This document shows positions 6,660 to 16,886 of a stretch of 64,000 nucleotides of DNA, one piece after another (the first letter of the stretch is position 1; each line of letters begins with the position of its first letter). Location: assembly GCF_002807035.1 (NCBI RefSeq), contig NZ_NIUC01000001.1, forward strand, positions 248,001 to 312,000, written 5' to 3'. The notes under the pieces are model-generated. The model was not told the DNA's origin, searched no databases, and saw nothing but the letters and a program-made list of their open reading frames with translations. A program made the translations under genes and the position numbers. Source of the DNA: Algoriphagus formosus. Its GTDB lineage: Bacteria; Bacteroidota; Bacteroidia; Cytophagales; Cyclobacteriaceae.

Positions 6660-7273
6660 TTCATTGAAATGGTTTCTTTCACCGAACCACAAGTCAGCAT
6701 TTTACTGCCAAATAATGGATTTTTGATCTCTTGAGAGTCACTCAACCAATACCCTCCCTTATTTTTGTTGTACATTGGGCAATACTGCTGATATAGTGTT
6801 CTGTCAGTTCCTGTGATTGCAAGTATGTCCATGAAATCTTTTGCCATTCCTTCAAAATGCTCACGTTGATGAACTATTTCGCTTTTAGCAATGTGTTCGC
6901 CATGTTCTTTTACTACTTCCAATATTTCCTTAATCTCGGGCTGCTTGGACACTTCAAAAGTGTTAACGTCTATACTTGAAGCCTCTTCTGCAAGTTTTTG
7001 ACCCGCACTTGCAGCAGATTTTGAATCGTCTTGTACCAAGGCATTTTTAATTGCGAGGTATTGATCGATCAATTGAGAAATGGATTTGTTTTCGCTCATT
7101 TCCATAACTGAACCATCGGGCATTTTATGCTCGGCTGCATGATCGATACCACTATGATCATGTTCAGTATTATCATCGTTATGATCGGTTGATTTACTAT
7201 TTCCGCAGGCAAGAAGCGAAAATGAGAGACCTGCTACTAAAGCGAGATTTAAGATTGAATTTGATTTTTTCAT
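6656..7273 (-). CDS. DUF3347 domain lipoprotein, copper operon
   Basis: This 205-residue protein begins with a lipoprotein signal (LSFSLLACGN, lipid-modified Cys23). A His/Asp-rich linker (HDHSGIDHAAEHKMPDG) and a four-helix DUF3347 domain follow. Near the end are YCPMYNKNKGGYWLS and NPLFGSKMLTCG, with a Cys-Met pair and a second Met-x-x-Cys that suit copper binding. The same domain forms the C-terminus of the CusB homologue in this operon. A periplasmic Cu(I) carrier or modulator of the efflux pump is a reasonable inference; no reaction is known. Confidence 0.82.
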   Translation of the reverse strand: MKKSNSILNLALVAGLSFSLLACGNSKSTDHNDDNTEHDHSGIDHAAEHKMPDGSVMEMSENKSISQLIDQYLAIKNALVQDDSKSAASAGQKLAEEASSIDVNTFEVSKQPEIKEILEVVKEHGEHIAKSEIVHQREHFEGMAKDFMDILAITGTDRTLYQQYCPMYNKNKGGYWLSDSQEIKNPLFGSKMLTCGSVKETISMK

Positions 7274-7284
7274 TGTGTTAAAAT

Positions 7285-7416
7285 TTAGAAGTTAAACATT
7301 TGAATTAGTGATAAGCCAAGAACGATGAAGGATATGATACCCCATATTATTCTGGAAGCCCATTTATTAAATATTGAGGGAGGTGCATTGTCTCCGATTT
7401 TGCAACACTCTTTCAT
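7285..7416 (-). CDS. Small 43-residue membrane protein of the cus operon
   Basis: This gene is shorter than usual annotation limits. It starts at 7416 with its ATG overlapping the TGA of cusB (ATGA) and stops at 7285, 12 bp before the DUF3347 lipoprotein start. The product begins MKECCKIGDNAPPS, with a Cys pair, continues KWASRIIWGIISFIVLG and ends LSLIQMFNF: one membrane helix with a short cytosolic Cys-containing head. Coupling to cusB and placement within the operon support a real gene. A metal-binding accessory of the pump or a small regulator is possible; the function is unknown. Confidence 0.72.
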   Translation of the reverse strand: MKECCKIGDNAPPSIFNKWASRIIWGIISFIVLGLSLIQMFNF

Positions 7417-9191
7417 TTTATTGTTTTGGTGTTTTCGCCACAAGAAAGCATTGACTCTCCGAAATATGGATTTTGAATTTCTTTATCCAGACTCAACCAA
7501 TCTGCTCCTTTGTTAGAGTCTGCCATAGGGCAATTCTGAATATAAATAGCAGTGGATAATGGGGCAAAAGATTCTGCTATTGCAATCATTAAATTGGATA
7601 TGCTGATGAACTTTCCTCTAATGGCTTTGATGTCACCGAGATGTTCAATATGCTGTAAACTAGGTTTTAATGCAGTGGATTGTTGCATCCATAAAGAGTG
7701 TGCATCTCCTTTAAAAAGGTTCATATCAATCTTTCCTAAGGAGTTGTTCATAGCTACTCCCGATGCTTTAGCATCTTCAAAATCATCACTTGCCAACGCA
7801 TCCTTCAATTTGAAGTAGTTGTCAAAAAGTGGTTGTAAAGACTTTTTGGCATCCTCTGATAATGTTGTTTTCTTAGATGAAACAGGCATTTTTTCCATAT
7901 TTGAATTGGTATTTCCCCCATGGTTGTGGCCAGTCATGGCTACACCACCTTCCGGGTTCATCATACTTGGTTTGCCTGCCAATTGTGCTGCTGCATCAAT
8001 ACTGAATGTGCCATTGATTGCTATTTCTTCGCCAGGCTGCAAGCCCTCTTCAATCACATAACTTTCTCCTAATTCTGGACCCAAAGTAACTTCTCGCATG
8101 ACGAAACTTACACCTTGAGCTGACATTTGCATCACATAAACTACGGAGCGTTTGCCCGTCCACATTACAGCAGTTTTTGGAACAATTAAGGATGCATTAC
8201 CAGTATTGGTTATTGCTTCTATCGTTCCAGTTGCGAACATTTCTGGTTTGAGCATTAAACCTTTGTTTGTTGCTTCAAGTCTTGCTTTTGCCACTCTGGT
8301 TTTTGGATCGATAACAGGATCGATGTAGCTAATTCTTCCTTGAAATGTTTTGCCTGGTATTGATTGCACTGTGTATATCACTGCATCTCCTTTGTTAATC
8401 CAAGTCATATCTGACTCATACACATCAAAAAGCACCCATACTTTAGATAAGTCTGCTATTTCATATAATGCTTCCCCTTGTTTGATATAGTCGCCCAGGC
8501 TGACCATTTTTTTAGTTACATACCCTGAAACATTGGCGAGAATTGGAAACTGTTCTATGGTTTTATTTGAAGCGACTATCTGGTCAATCTGTTTGTCTGA
8601 GAGCTTCCAGTTTTTCAGCTTTTCTTTGGCTGCATTGAACAGTGCAGGTTGGGATTCTTTAATTTTTTTTGCTTCAAACAATTCTTCCTGTGCCGTTACC
8701 AATTCAGGTGAATAGACATAGGCTATCACTTGGCCTTGAGTAATAAACTCTCCTGTAAAGTTGACACTGAGTTTTTCAATTCTTCCTGGTATATGAGATG
8801 ATTGGGTAAATAGCAAACGTTCATCTGCCTGTACTTTTCCATTTAGACGTATCGATTTATTAGTCTTACCCTTATCGACCACCATAGTTTGAACTTGTGC
8901 CAACTGCATGGCAGTAGGTGACATGCTCACTGCCATAGGGTCTAATTCACCATCAGTTGATTCCAATGGAATTAAATCCATTCCACAAAGCGGGCAATCA
9001 CCAGGTTCGTTTTGACGGATTTGAGGATGCATTGAACATGTCCAAATTGTTTCAGACTCAGCAGTTGTTGAATGGTTATGTTCATCCGCTTGGGGTTCAT
9101 TGGATCTTCCGAAAATTAGCCATCCAAATAGCAAGCCGATTACCAATGTGCTTATGGCAATAATTACTGTTGTTTTATTTATATTTTTCAT
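7413..9191 (-). CDS. cusB: RND efflux periplasmic adaptor CusB with metal-binding and DUF3347 domains
   Basis: This 592-residue membrane-fusion protein joins the RND pump to its outer-membrane channel for Cu(I)/Ag(I) export. An N-terminal membrane anchor is followed by a His-rich stretch. A heavy-metal-binding domain then carries WTCSMHPQIRQNEPGDCPLC and GMDLIP. After it come the barrel-sandwich/lipoyl and beta-barrel adaptor regions (SSHIPGRIEKL, YVTKKMVSLGDYIKQGE, RISYIDPVIDPKTRV). The last 150 residues are a DUF3347 domain ending in YIQNCPMADSNKGADWLS. It sits one base after the ATPase stop and overlaps the 43-residue gene. Size and domain order are normal for Bacteroidota CusB. Confidence 0.92.
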   Translation of the reverse strand: MKNINKTTVIIAISTLVIGLLFGWLIFGRSNEPQADEHNHSTTAESETIWTCSMHPQIRQNEPGDCPLCGMDLIPLESTDGELDPMAVSMSPTAMQLAQVQTMVVDKGKTNKSIRLNGKVQADERLLFTQSSHIPGRIEKLSVNFTGEFITQGQVIAYVYSPELVTAQEELFEAKKIKESQPALFNAAKEKLKNWKLSDKQIDQIVASNKTIEQFPILANVSGYVTKKMVSLGDYIKQGEALYEIADLSKVWVLFDVYESDMTWINKGDAVIYTVQSIPGKTFQGRISYIDPVIDPKTRVAKARLEATNKGLMLKPEMFATGTIEAITNTGNASLIVPKTAVMWTGKRSVVYVMQMSAQGVSFVMREVTLGPELGESYVIEEGLQPGEEIAINGTFSIDAAAQLAGKPSMMNPEGGVAMTGHNHGGNTNSNMEKMPVSSKKTTLSEDAKKSLQPLFDNYFKLKDALASDDFEDAKASGVAMNNSLGKIDMNLFKGDAHSLWMQQSTALKPSLQHIEHLGDIKAIRGKFISISNLMIAIAESFAPLSTAIYIQNCPMADSNKGADWLSLDKEIQNPYFGESMLSCGENTKTIK

Positions 9192-9192
9192 C

Positions 9193-11250
9193 TTAATTCT
9201 TGATTTGTCTTTTTAATAATTGTGCATTGAAAGCAACTATCACAGTGCTAAGGCTCATTAGAACCGCACCGATGGCAGGGCTAAGAATAATGCCAGCACC
9301 TGCCAAAACACCAGCAGCTAAAGGAACGGCTACAATGTTGTAACCTGCTGCCCACCATAAGTTTTGCATCATTTTTTTGTAAGTAGCAGCACCGAAAAGA
9401 ATCAAATTGGCAATGTCTTTTGGGTTACTGTTGACCAAAACAATATCAGCCGTTTCGGCTGCTACATCTGTGCCTGAACCAACGGCAATACCGACATTAG
9501 CCTGTGCAAGTGCAGGGGCATCATTTACACCATCACCTGTCATGGCTACATATTCACCTTTTTCCTGAAGCTCTTTAATGATGCGTTGTTTGTCTTCCGG
9601 TAGTACTTCTGCATAGAAGTTGTCCAAAGAGAGTTGCTGGCTAACTGCTTTTGCCACTTGCTGGTTATCACCTGTTGCCATGTAAACTTTTATACCTCTC
9701 TCTTTTAGCGTATTTATTGCTGATAAAGATTCTGGTCGAATTTCGTCTGCAAGGGCAATGTATCCTGCCAATGAATTGTCAATCAAAACAAAAACAACCG
9801 TTTCATCTTCTGTTTTAAAAGCGTCAGAGGGAGTGTCAATTCCTTGCTCTTTAAGCATTCCCGGACTAATAATCTTGATTTCCTGTCCTTTGAGGTTTGC
9901 CTTGATTCCTTTTCCTGTAATATTTTGGAAGTTCTCAGGCTCTTGTAAAGCCAAATCATTTGCTTTTGCCTTACGAACGATACCTGCCGCTATAGGATGC
10001 TCAGAACTATTTTCTATAGACGCAGCAATTTGAAGTAATTCATTGTCCGAGTACTTGTCTAAAGTGCTTTTAAAGCGTGTTACCCCAAATTCACCTTTGG
10101 TTAAAGTACCTGTCTTGTCGAATATAATTGCGGTTAGTTTCCGTGCATTCTCAAATGCCGTTCGGTTTCTGATCAATAATCCGTTTTTAGCAGAAACAGC
10201 AGTGGAAATGGCCACTACCAGAGGAACAGCTAAACCCAGAGCATGAGGACATGAGATGATCATGACGGTTACCATGCGTTCTAATGCATATTCAAAGTCT
10301 TTACCGAGGCTTAACCATACTACAAGTGTGGTAATACCTGCTCCTAAAGCGATGTAGAATAACCATGCAGCGGCTTTATCTGCCAGATTTTGAGTTTTAG
10401 ATTTGGTTGCCTGAGCTTCCTTCACCATACCTATAACCTTTGAAAGGTATGAGTCTTCTCCTATGTGCCTAACTTTGATTTTAAGTGTGCCATTGTCATT
10501 GACCGAACCACCAATAACCTGATCATTTTTATGTTTGGTTACAGGTTTTGATTCCCCTGTAAGCATGGACTCATTTACATGACTTTCACCTTCCAATACG
10601 ATACCATCGGCAGGGATTTTTTCGCCTGGTCTTACCAGTATGGTGTCATTGCCTTTTAAATTATCAATAGACACATCTTCATGTTCCCCATCTTCCTTGA
10701 TTCTACGAGCGGTTGAAGGCATCATTTTAGCCAGTTCCTGCAAGGCATTGGAAGCACCCATAACGGATTTCATTTCTATCCAGTGGCCTAACAGCATGAT
10801 GACAATTAAACTGGCGAGTTCCCAAAAGAAGATTTTGCCACCAAGTCCAAATACTACAGCTGAACTGTAGAAATAGGCTACTGAAATAGCTAAAGCAATC
10901 AAAGTCATCATACCCGGAGCTTTCTTTTTTACTTCATCTGCGAGACCTTTTAGGAATGGCCAACCTCCATAAAAGAAAATAATGGATGAAAGCACGAATT
11001 GAACATATCGATCACCATTGAAGCGAAGTTCATAACCGATTAATCCCTGTATCATTGGTGCAAGCACTACGATAGGCAGGGTGATGACTAAAGAAATCCA
11101 AAAGCGTTTTTTGAAATCTTCAATCATGTGGGCATGATGTCCCTGGTGATGGTCATGAGATTCATGGCCATTATTATGATTACTATGGTCATGGTGTTCA
11201 TGACTATGCTTGTGATCTTCGTTTGTATGATTATGATGGTTATTTTCCAT
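9193..11250 (-). CDS. copB: Copper-translocating P-type ATPase, CopB type (CPH motif)
   Basis: This 685-residue P1B ATPase exports copper from the cytosol using ATP. The first 45 residues are a His-rich tail (many HH/HDH) instead of a CxxC metal domain. Visible motifs in order are TGES (actuator domain), the intramembrane metal site [13 protein letters not shown], the phosphorylation loop [15 protein letters not shown], and the hinge [13 protein letters not shown] rather than CPC puts it in the CopB group, linked to Cu(I)/Cu(II)/Ag export. It lies between tolC-like and cusB genes with 1-2 bp spacing, so it is part of the same transcript. Confidence 0.93.
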   Translation of the reverse strand: MENNHHNHTNEDHKHSHEHHDHSNHNNGHESHDHHQGHHAHMIEDFKKRFWISLVITLPIVVLAPMIQGLIGYELRFNGDRYVQFVLSSIIFFYGGWPFLKGLADEVKKKAPGMMTLIALAISVAYFYSSAVVFGLGGKIFFWELASLIVIMLLGHWIEMKSVMGASNALQELAKMMPSTARRIKEDGEHEDVSIDNLKGNDTILVRPGEKIPADGIVLEGESHVNESMLTGESKPVTKHKNDQVIGGSVNDNGTLKIKVRHIGEDSYLSKVIGMVKEAQATKSKTQNLADKAAAWLFYIALGAGITTLVVWLSLGKDFEYALERMVTVMIISCPHALGLAVPLVVAISTAVSAKNGLLIRNRTAFENARKLTAIIFDKTGTLTKGEFGVTRFKSTLDKYSDNELLQIAASIENSSEHPIAAGIVRKAKANDLALQEPENFQNITGKGIKANLKGQEIKIISPGMLKEQGIDTPSDAFKTEDETVVFVLIDNSLAGYIALADEIRPESLSAINTLKERGIKVYMATGDNQQVAKAVSQQLSLDNFYAEVLPEDKQRIIKELQEKGEYVAMTGDGVNDAPALAQANVGIAVGSGTDVAAETADIVLVNSNPKDIANLILFGAATYKKMMQNLWWAAGYNIVAVPLAAGVLAGAGIILSPAIGAVLMSLSTVIVAFNAQLLKRQIKN

Positions 11251-11252
11251 GA

Positions 11253-12485
11253 TTATTTCGATTTAGCAGTGATATAATCCATTTCTGCTATGGCGATGTT
11301 GTATTCCGACAAGGCAGTAGCTTTCATTTTTTGATACTTTAATATTTGCTGTTGCATCCGCAATACTTCTTCAAAGTCTTTTCCCGAATTGCTGTAAGCG
11401 GAGAATAAAAGATTTAAAGATTGACCGGACTCCTTTATTTGTTCTTCATACAACTGAATTAACTCAACCTGTTGTTGAATCTCGAACCAAATCATGTCAT
11501 AGGAACTGGTTAACCTGTTGGTAGCTTCTTCTCTTTGTAGAGAATAAGATTCTTGCATGAGTTGAGCTTCCTTTTGTGCTGCTTTATACTTGCGTCTAAA
11601 AATCGGGAGGCTCACAGAGACCATTGGCATAAAAACATCTTTACCATTGTCGGGTACAGACATATCCGTACGTTGACCAACAATGACGTAATCCATACCT
11701 ACACCGAGCTTAGGTAAGCCCTGTTTGATTGCGGCTTGTTCACTTGCTTTACTGGCTTCAATTTTCAACTCCAATTCATCAAGAATAGGATTGGACGCGA
11801 GTAACGAGTCTTTACGATAGTTTGCAGGTAAACTAAAAGTGAATAAAGAGTCCTGAACAACAATATTGTCGTCATCAGACCGATTCAAAAGCTTATTAAA
11901 ACGAGTTACAAGAGGTTTTTGCTTTTGTTCCAGTATAGACAAATTAGTAGTTGCATCTTTGAGCATAATGTCCACCCTCAATACATCTACCATTGAGCCT
12001 TTATCGTTTTGAAATTGAATAGTGGCTATCTCTTTGTATGAGGATAGGATGCGTTGATTTTCTTCTTCAATTGAAATCAACTTTTGCAGCTCATAGAGTG
12101 GATAATATGATGCTGATACTTGGTAGTACAATTTGTTTCGGGCATCTAAAAACTCTTGATATTTTGCATCTGCCATTAAAGTAGCAGCATCTTCCTGGGC
12201 TTTTAAAGTGCCGAACCATGGAAACATTTGTGTCAAAGAAAACCTTGCTCGTTGCGGCCCCACTCTTGTTTCCACCGGAGACACGAAATAACCGAAGGAA
12301 AGATTGGGGTCTGGCAAACTGCTAACTTGTGTTACTTTTTGCATAGCAGCTTCAAAGGATTTGTATTTAGCCTGCAATCCCGGATTGTTTTCTGCCGCTA
12401 ACTTGAAATAGTCATCTAACGACTGAGCATTTGTTAATGTGGAAAAGCCAAATGCCGTGAATATGATTATGATTATTTTTTTCAT
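11253..12485 (-). CDS. cusC: TolC-family outer-membrane channel (CusC)
   Basis: This 410-residue outer-membrane efflux protein has a signal peptide (cut after about NAQS) and two homologous helical-barrel repeats. The first starts [18 protein letters not shown] and the second runs from about residue 210. The [14 protein letters not shown] and [17 protein letters not shown] motifs are usual for heavy-metal TolC proteins of this phylum. It provides the exit duct for the CusBA pump. Its ATG overlaps the cusA TGA by 4 bp. Confidence 0.9.
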   Translation of the reverse strand: MKKIIIIIFTAFGFSTLTNAQSLDDYFKLAAENNPGLQAKYKSFEAAMQKVTQVSSLPDPNLSFGYFVSPVETRVGPQRARFSLTQMFPWFGTLKAQEDAATLMADAKYQEFLDARNKLYYQVSASYYPLYELQKLISIEEENQRILSSYKEIATIQFQNDKGSMVDVLRVDIMLKDATTNLSILEQKQKPLVTRFNKLLNRSDDDNIVVQDSLFTFSLPANYRKDSLLASNPILDELELKIEASKASEQAAIKQGLPKLGVGMDYVIVGQRTDMSVPDNGKDVFMPMVSVSLPIFRRKYKAAQKEAQLMQESYSLQREEATNRLTSSYDMIWFEIQQQVELIQLYEEQIKESGQSLNLLFSAYSNSGKDFEEVLRMQQQILKYQKMKATALSEYNIAIAEMDYITAKSK

Positions 12486-15400
12486 GATTGGCCTTTTGAA
12501 ATTTTACGTTCTTCTCTCCAGCAGTAAATCACCGGAACGATGAAATAAGTGATGGCAGCAAATAGCATCCCTCCAACAGCAGGCAATGCCATGGGTATCA
12601 TAATATCTGAACCTCTTCCTGTTGAAGTGAGGATAGGTAGTAAAGCAATGATGGTCGTGGCAGTTGTCATTACTGCTGGCTTTATTCTGCGCTGTCCTGC
12701 TTCCACTGTTGCCGCTCTTATTCCTTTTATATTATCTGTTTTATTTCTATCAAAGCTTTGATCCAGATAAGTAGCCATCAATACCCCATCGTCAGTTGCT
12801 ATTCCAAAAAGGGCAATAAAGCCAACCCAAACTGCCACACTTAAATTAATAGTATGTATTTGGAATAAATCACGAAAGTTTGTGCCGAAGACTGAGAAGT
12901 CTGCAAACCAATTTTGCCCATAGAGCCATAGCATGATAAAACCACCACTAAAGGCCATTGCTATTCCAGTAAATACCATTAATGAAGTAGATACCGAACG
13001 GAACTGGAAATAAAGAATGAGAAACACAATTCCTAATACCAAAGGAACTATTATAGAAAGTCGTTTTTCTGCCCTCACCTGATTTTCATAACTCCCTGAA
13101 AACTTATAGCTCACACCAGCAGGTACGGTCAGTTCACCTGAATCAATTTTATCCTGAATCGTGCGTTGAGCATCGTTTACCACGGTGACTTCCGAGAAAC
13201 CAGCACGTTTATCAAACAGTACATAGCCAACCAGAAAGGTTTCTTCACTTTTTATCGCTTGTGGACCCCTTACATATTCAAAGTCTATGATTTGAGATAA
13301 TGGAATTTGAGCACCTGTGGGTGTAGGCATTAGTATTTTACCCAATGCTTCCGGGTCATCCCTCAATTCTCTTGGATAGCGTACCCTGACAGGAAATCGT
13401 TCTCGACCTTCTACTGTGGAGGTTATTTTCATGCCACCAATGGCGGTTTCTATGGTCTGCTGAACATCTTCTATATTCAGCCCATACCGGGAAATTTCAT
13501 CCCTGTTAATGTTGAGGTGAATGTATGGCTTACCCACAATCCTATCCGCAAATACTGCTTCTGCTTTTACTGAGGGCACTTCTTTCAGGATGTTTTCTAA
13601 CTGTAAACCAAAATTCTCAATGGTTTTGAGATCAGGGCCATATACCTTAATACCCATAGGTGCTCGCATCCCCGTTTGGAGCATGACCAACCGAGTTTCA
13701 ATCGGTTGAAGCTTAGGTGCTGAGGTGACACCTGGTAGTTTGGTGGCTTTTACTATCTCATTCCAAATATCATCAGGTGATTGAATGTGATCACGCCAAT
13801 TGCGATAGTACTCCCCATTTTCATCTGCAATGAGTTCCTTGGCTTCAATGCCTTTACTTAATCCTTCTTGATTGGTTAGTGAATCACCAGAAACTGTTAT
13901 AAAGCGATTGTTTTTATCTACTTTAAACCTTTGCCTGTGTCCTTTTTTGTTCAGAATATATTCTGGCTTGTAATTGATAATGTTTTCATACATAGAAATA
14001 GGGGCTGGGTCAAGGGCTGATTCTACCCGTCCGAGTTTACCAACCGTTAGCTCTACTTCGGGGATACTGGTTAGTAGCATATCCAATTGGCCTACTATCT
14101 TTCGATTGAATGTTACTCCGGAATGAGGCATTGAGGTTGGCATCAACAGAAAGCTGCCTTCATCCAGAGAAGGCATAAATTCCTTTCCGATACCTGGAAA
14201 GGTGTGGGACATGGCTGACCATCCTTTGGTCTGATCCAAATTCCATCCAACCTTCTCAAAACCCTTTGAAACAAAACCAAAAACACTATTAAACCCTAGC
14301 CAAATATTTGCACCTAATAGGATGAGTATAGTCGGGATAATCAAAAACTTGATTTTGTTATTTAAACACCAAGTGAGGATTTTTTTGTATTGAAATTCCA
14401 ATAGAGTAAACCCACCCAGTATAATACCTACTAATAGGGCAACAAAAACAAAGTTGAGGAGAAGGGATTTAGATGCACCGAGAGGCAACCAATATTTTGC
14501 CAGCAACCAGATGACTCCTAACAGAACAATGATTAATTCCGCATACTTGAGTAAGAACTTTACTATAGTTGGTAATGTAGCATTTTTGAGTTCTACAATG
14601 TTTTTAACAATACCAATGACTCCAAACAGAACCAACAGTACTCCAGTCCAAACCTGTCCAATAAAGAGGCTAATAATTCCAATAAGGACTAAGCCGTAGT
14701 GGCCGTATTTTTTTAAGAACTTGTTTTTGATATTAAAGCCGAAAAACCAATGTGCCAGTGTTGGCAAAATCAACAATGAAACGATCAATGCAGCTAATAG
14801 AGCAAATGACTTTGTAAATGCCAGGGGACCAAATAGTTTGCCTTCTGCTGCCTGCATGGTGAATACAGGGATAAAACTTACAATTGTGGTAGAGACAGCC
14901 GTTACTATCGCAGTTGCTACTTCTGATGCTCCATTGTAAATGGTATCAATAAGTTTTTGACCTGGTGGGGCTTCATCAATATGCTTGATGATATTTTCAG
15001 AAAGAATAATCCCTAAGTCTACCATCGTTCCTATGGCAATGGCTATTCCTGATAGTGCTACAATATTCGCATCCACACCAAAGTATCGCATGGCAATAAA
15101 CACCATGAGTACGGCAATCGGCAAAAGGCTGGAAATTAGGAATGAAGCTCTTAGGTTATACACCATCACAATCACCACCAGAACGGTAATGAGAATTTCC
15201 AGCGACAAAGCTTCTTCCAGTGTACCTAAGGTTTCATAGATTAATTCTGAGCGATCATAAAACGGGACAATTGTTAGCTGGCTTTCTCTACCGTCAGCCA
15301 ATGTCTTCTTGGGAAGGCCGGGTGCTATTTCAATAATTTTGGCTTTTACATTGTTGATGACTTGCAAGGGATTCGCTCCATATCGAGCTACTACAACACC

Positions 15401-16306
15401 ACCTACTACTTCAGCACCATCTTTGTCCAAAATACCTCGTCTTGTAGCGGGTCCAAGAGATACTACACCAATGTCTTTTATCCTTATAGGCACATTGTCT
15501 TGTACTGCAACTACTGCTTTTTCTATGTCTTCTACTTTCTTGACATAGCCTAAACCACGCACTAAATATTCAGCCTGATTGATTTCTATGGTCTTTGCAC
15601 CAACATCCTTATTGGATTTTTGTACTGCCTGCATGACTTTATGCAAGGGGATGTTGTAGGCTTTCAAGGCGTCAGGATTTACATCAATTTGGTATTCCTG
15701 AATAAAACCGCCAATGGAAGCAACTTCTGAAACGCCTTCTGTTGCATTTAAACCATACTTCACATAGAAGTCCTGAACCGTGCGGATTTCGTGCAAATCC
15801 CAACCGCCAGTTGGATTTCCGTTTTTGTCCCTTCCTTCAATGGTGTACCAATACACCTGCCCTAAGGCGGTGGCATCTGGACCCAATGCAGGCTGGACGG
15901 CATCAGGAAGTAAACCAGAAGGTAGTGAGTTGAGTTTTTCGAGTATTCTGGAACGTGACCAATAAAACTCTACATCTTCTGAGAAGATGATATAGATACT
16001 GGAGAAACCGAATATGGATGAGCTTCTAATAGATTTTACTCCTGGGATACCTAATAAATAGGTAGTTAAAGGATAAGAAATTTGATCTTCAATATCCTGT
16101 GGCGAACGGCCAGCCCATTGCGTAAAAACGATTTGTTGGTTTTCTCCAATGTCTGGTATGGCATCTACCGGAACAGGGTCAGAAGGCAATGCACCCACTT
16201 GCCATCCAAATGGAGCAGTTACAATTCCCCAGGCTACAAAACCTGTAAGGACGAGAACAGTGACCAACTTATTCTCTAAGAAATATTTTATGATTTTATT
16301 GAGCAT
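12482..16306 (-). CDS. cusA: Heavy-metal RND efflux permease (CusA/CzcA), enlarged
   Basis: This 1274-residue inner-membrane proton antiporter expels Cu(I)/Ag(I) from cytosol and periplasm. It begins with a membrane helix and DPVPVDAIPDIGENQQIVFT, usual for the HME-RND group. The central membrane helices carry GIAIAIGTMVDLGIILSENI, the proton-relay region with Asp and Glu. The second half ends FGIATDDGVLMATYLD and PIFLTSTGRG-like sequence. Usual length is near 1040; here a stretch between about 530 and 670 adds several further membrane helices, and about 70 residues are inserted in the second periplasmic part. It opens the efflux block, 104 bp after the HYC_CC_PP gene. Confidence 0.92.
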   Translation of the reverse strand: MLNKIIKYFLENKLVTVLVLTGFVAWGIVTAPFGWQVGALPSDPVPVDAIPDIGENQQIVFTQWAGRSPQDIEDQISYPLTTYLLGIPGVKSIRSSSIFGFSSIYIIFSEDVEFYWSRSRILEKLNSLPSGLLPDAVQPALGPDATALGQVYWYTIEGRDKNGNPTGGWDLHEIRTVQDFYVKYGLNATEGVSEVASIGGFIQEYQIDVNPDALKAYNIPLHKVMQAVQKSNKDVGAKTIEINQAEYLVRGLGYVKKVEDIEKAVVAVQDNVPIRIKDIGVVSLGPATRRGILDKDGAEVVGGVVVARYGANPLQVINNVKAKIIEIAPGLPKKTLADGRESQLTIVPFYDRSELIYETLGTLEEALSLEILITVLVVIVMVYNLRASFLISSLLPIAVLMVFIAMRYFGVDANIVALSGIAIAIGTMVDLGIILSENIIKHIDEAPPGQKLIDTIYNGASEVATAIVTAVSTTIVSFIPVFTMQAAEGKLFGPLAFTKSFALLAALIVSLLILPTLAHWFFGFNIKNKFLKKYGHYGLVLIGIISLFIGQVWTGVLLVLFGVIGIVKNIVELKNATLPTIVKFLLKYAELIIVLLGVIWLLAKYWLPLGASKSLLLNFVFVALLVGIILGGFTLLEFQYKKILTWCLNNKIKFLIIPTILILLGANIWLGFNSVFGFVSKGFEKVGWNLDQTKGWSAMSHTFPGIGKEFMPSLDEGSFLLMPTSMPHSGVTFNRKIVGQLDMLLTSIPEVELTVGKLGRVESALDPAPISMYENIINYKPEYILNKKGHRQRFKVDKNNRFITVSGDSLTNQEGLSKGIEAKELIADENGEYYRNWRDHIQSPDDIWNEIVKATKLPGVTSAPKLQPIETRLVMLQTGMRAPMGIKVYGPDLKTIENFGLQLENILKEVPSVKAEAVFADRIVGKPYIHLNINRDEISRYGLNIEDVQQTIETAIGGMKITSTVEGRERFPVRVRYPRELRDDPEALGKILMPTPTGAQIPLSQIIDFEYVRGPQAIKSEETFLVGYVLFDKRAGFSEVTVVNDAQRTIQDKIDSGELTVPAGVSYKFSGSYENQVRAEKRLSIIVPLVLGIVFLILYFQFRSVSTSLMVFTGIAMAFSGGFIMLWLYGQNWFADFSVFGTNFRDLFQIHTINLSVAVWVGFIALFGIATDDGVLMATYLDQSFDRNKTDNIKGIRAATVEAGQRRIKPAVMTTATTIIALLPILTSTGRGSDIMIPMALPAVGGMLFAAITYFIVPVIYCWREERKISKGQS

Positions 16307-16410
16307 AATACAATTGAATTTGATTGAACAGAAAAGTATCGTTCAATGGCAGGAAATGCCACTATGCTCCATAGTCACAAGACCAGGAACATCAAATTGT
16401 ACTATGCGGA

Positions 16411-16830
16411 TTAAATTAAAAAGGTCTGAAAAAGGACTTGAATATCCTTATCAGGTATGGGAGGAGAGTAATAAGTGTTATGAACAAAAGCTTGATCAGC
16501 AAATAGAATCGGCTGAACAAACGAATGAACAAAAGCAACGAAGAAAGTCGGGTTAACCTCAGTTGAGAAGGCTTGTAAATCAGCGTTCTCATCTAACTGA
16601 ATTAACTGATGCTGATTTTCGCAGCAAGGTTTCGATTTTACTTGTTCTTCAGTGGATGGAATGGTTTCGCAATCTCTATCCATGTCGGGCATACCGCAAT
16701 CAGGATTATGAAGCCCGATTGAAAAAGAGGTCTCAACCGCTTCACCACCGCAAAAGTGGGTGTTCATAGAGAAACCCACGTTGGAAACCAACATGAGCAA
16801 AGAGAGCGATATGGAGATTATTCTTTTCAC
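16411..16830 (-). CDS. HYC_CC_PP family protein
   Basis: This 139-residue exported protein has a signal peptide (ISISLLMLVSNVGFS) and then the three hallmarks of the family: THFCGG (HYC position, here HFC), KPCCENQHQ (CC) and YYSPPIPDKD (PP). Further cysteines lie in NPDCGMPDMDRDCE. It belongs to a small Bacteroidota family usually found with copper/silver efflux genes, so a periplasmic metal-binding role is inferred. It lies between the HMA-MauE gene and cusA on the same strand. No catalytic motif is seen. Confidence 0.85.
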   Translation of the reverse strand: MKRIISISLSLLMLVSNVGFSMNTHFCGGEAVETSFSIGLHNPDCGMPDMDRDCETIPSTEEQVKSKPCCENQHQLIQLDENADLQAFSTEVNPTFFVAFVHSFVQPILFADQAFVHNTYYSPPIPDKDIQVLFQTFLI

Positions 16831-16886
16831 CTAAAGCAAAAATAGGAAATTAAAAGAAGGAACTTTTATAAAATTTTGACTTTTCT

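Noticed and set aside
16347..16361. TGGCA-ggaaa-TGCCA inverted repeat upstream of cusA
   Set aside because: Arms of only five bases and no second copy near other cus genes; it may be a regulator site, but the support is too weak.
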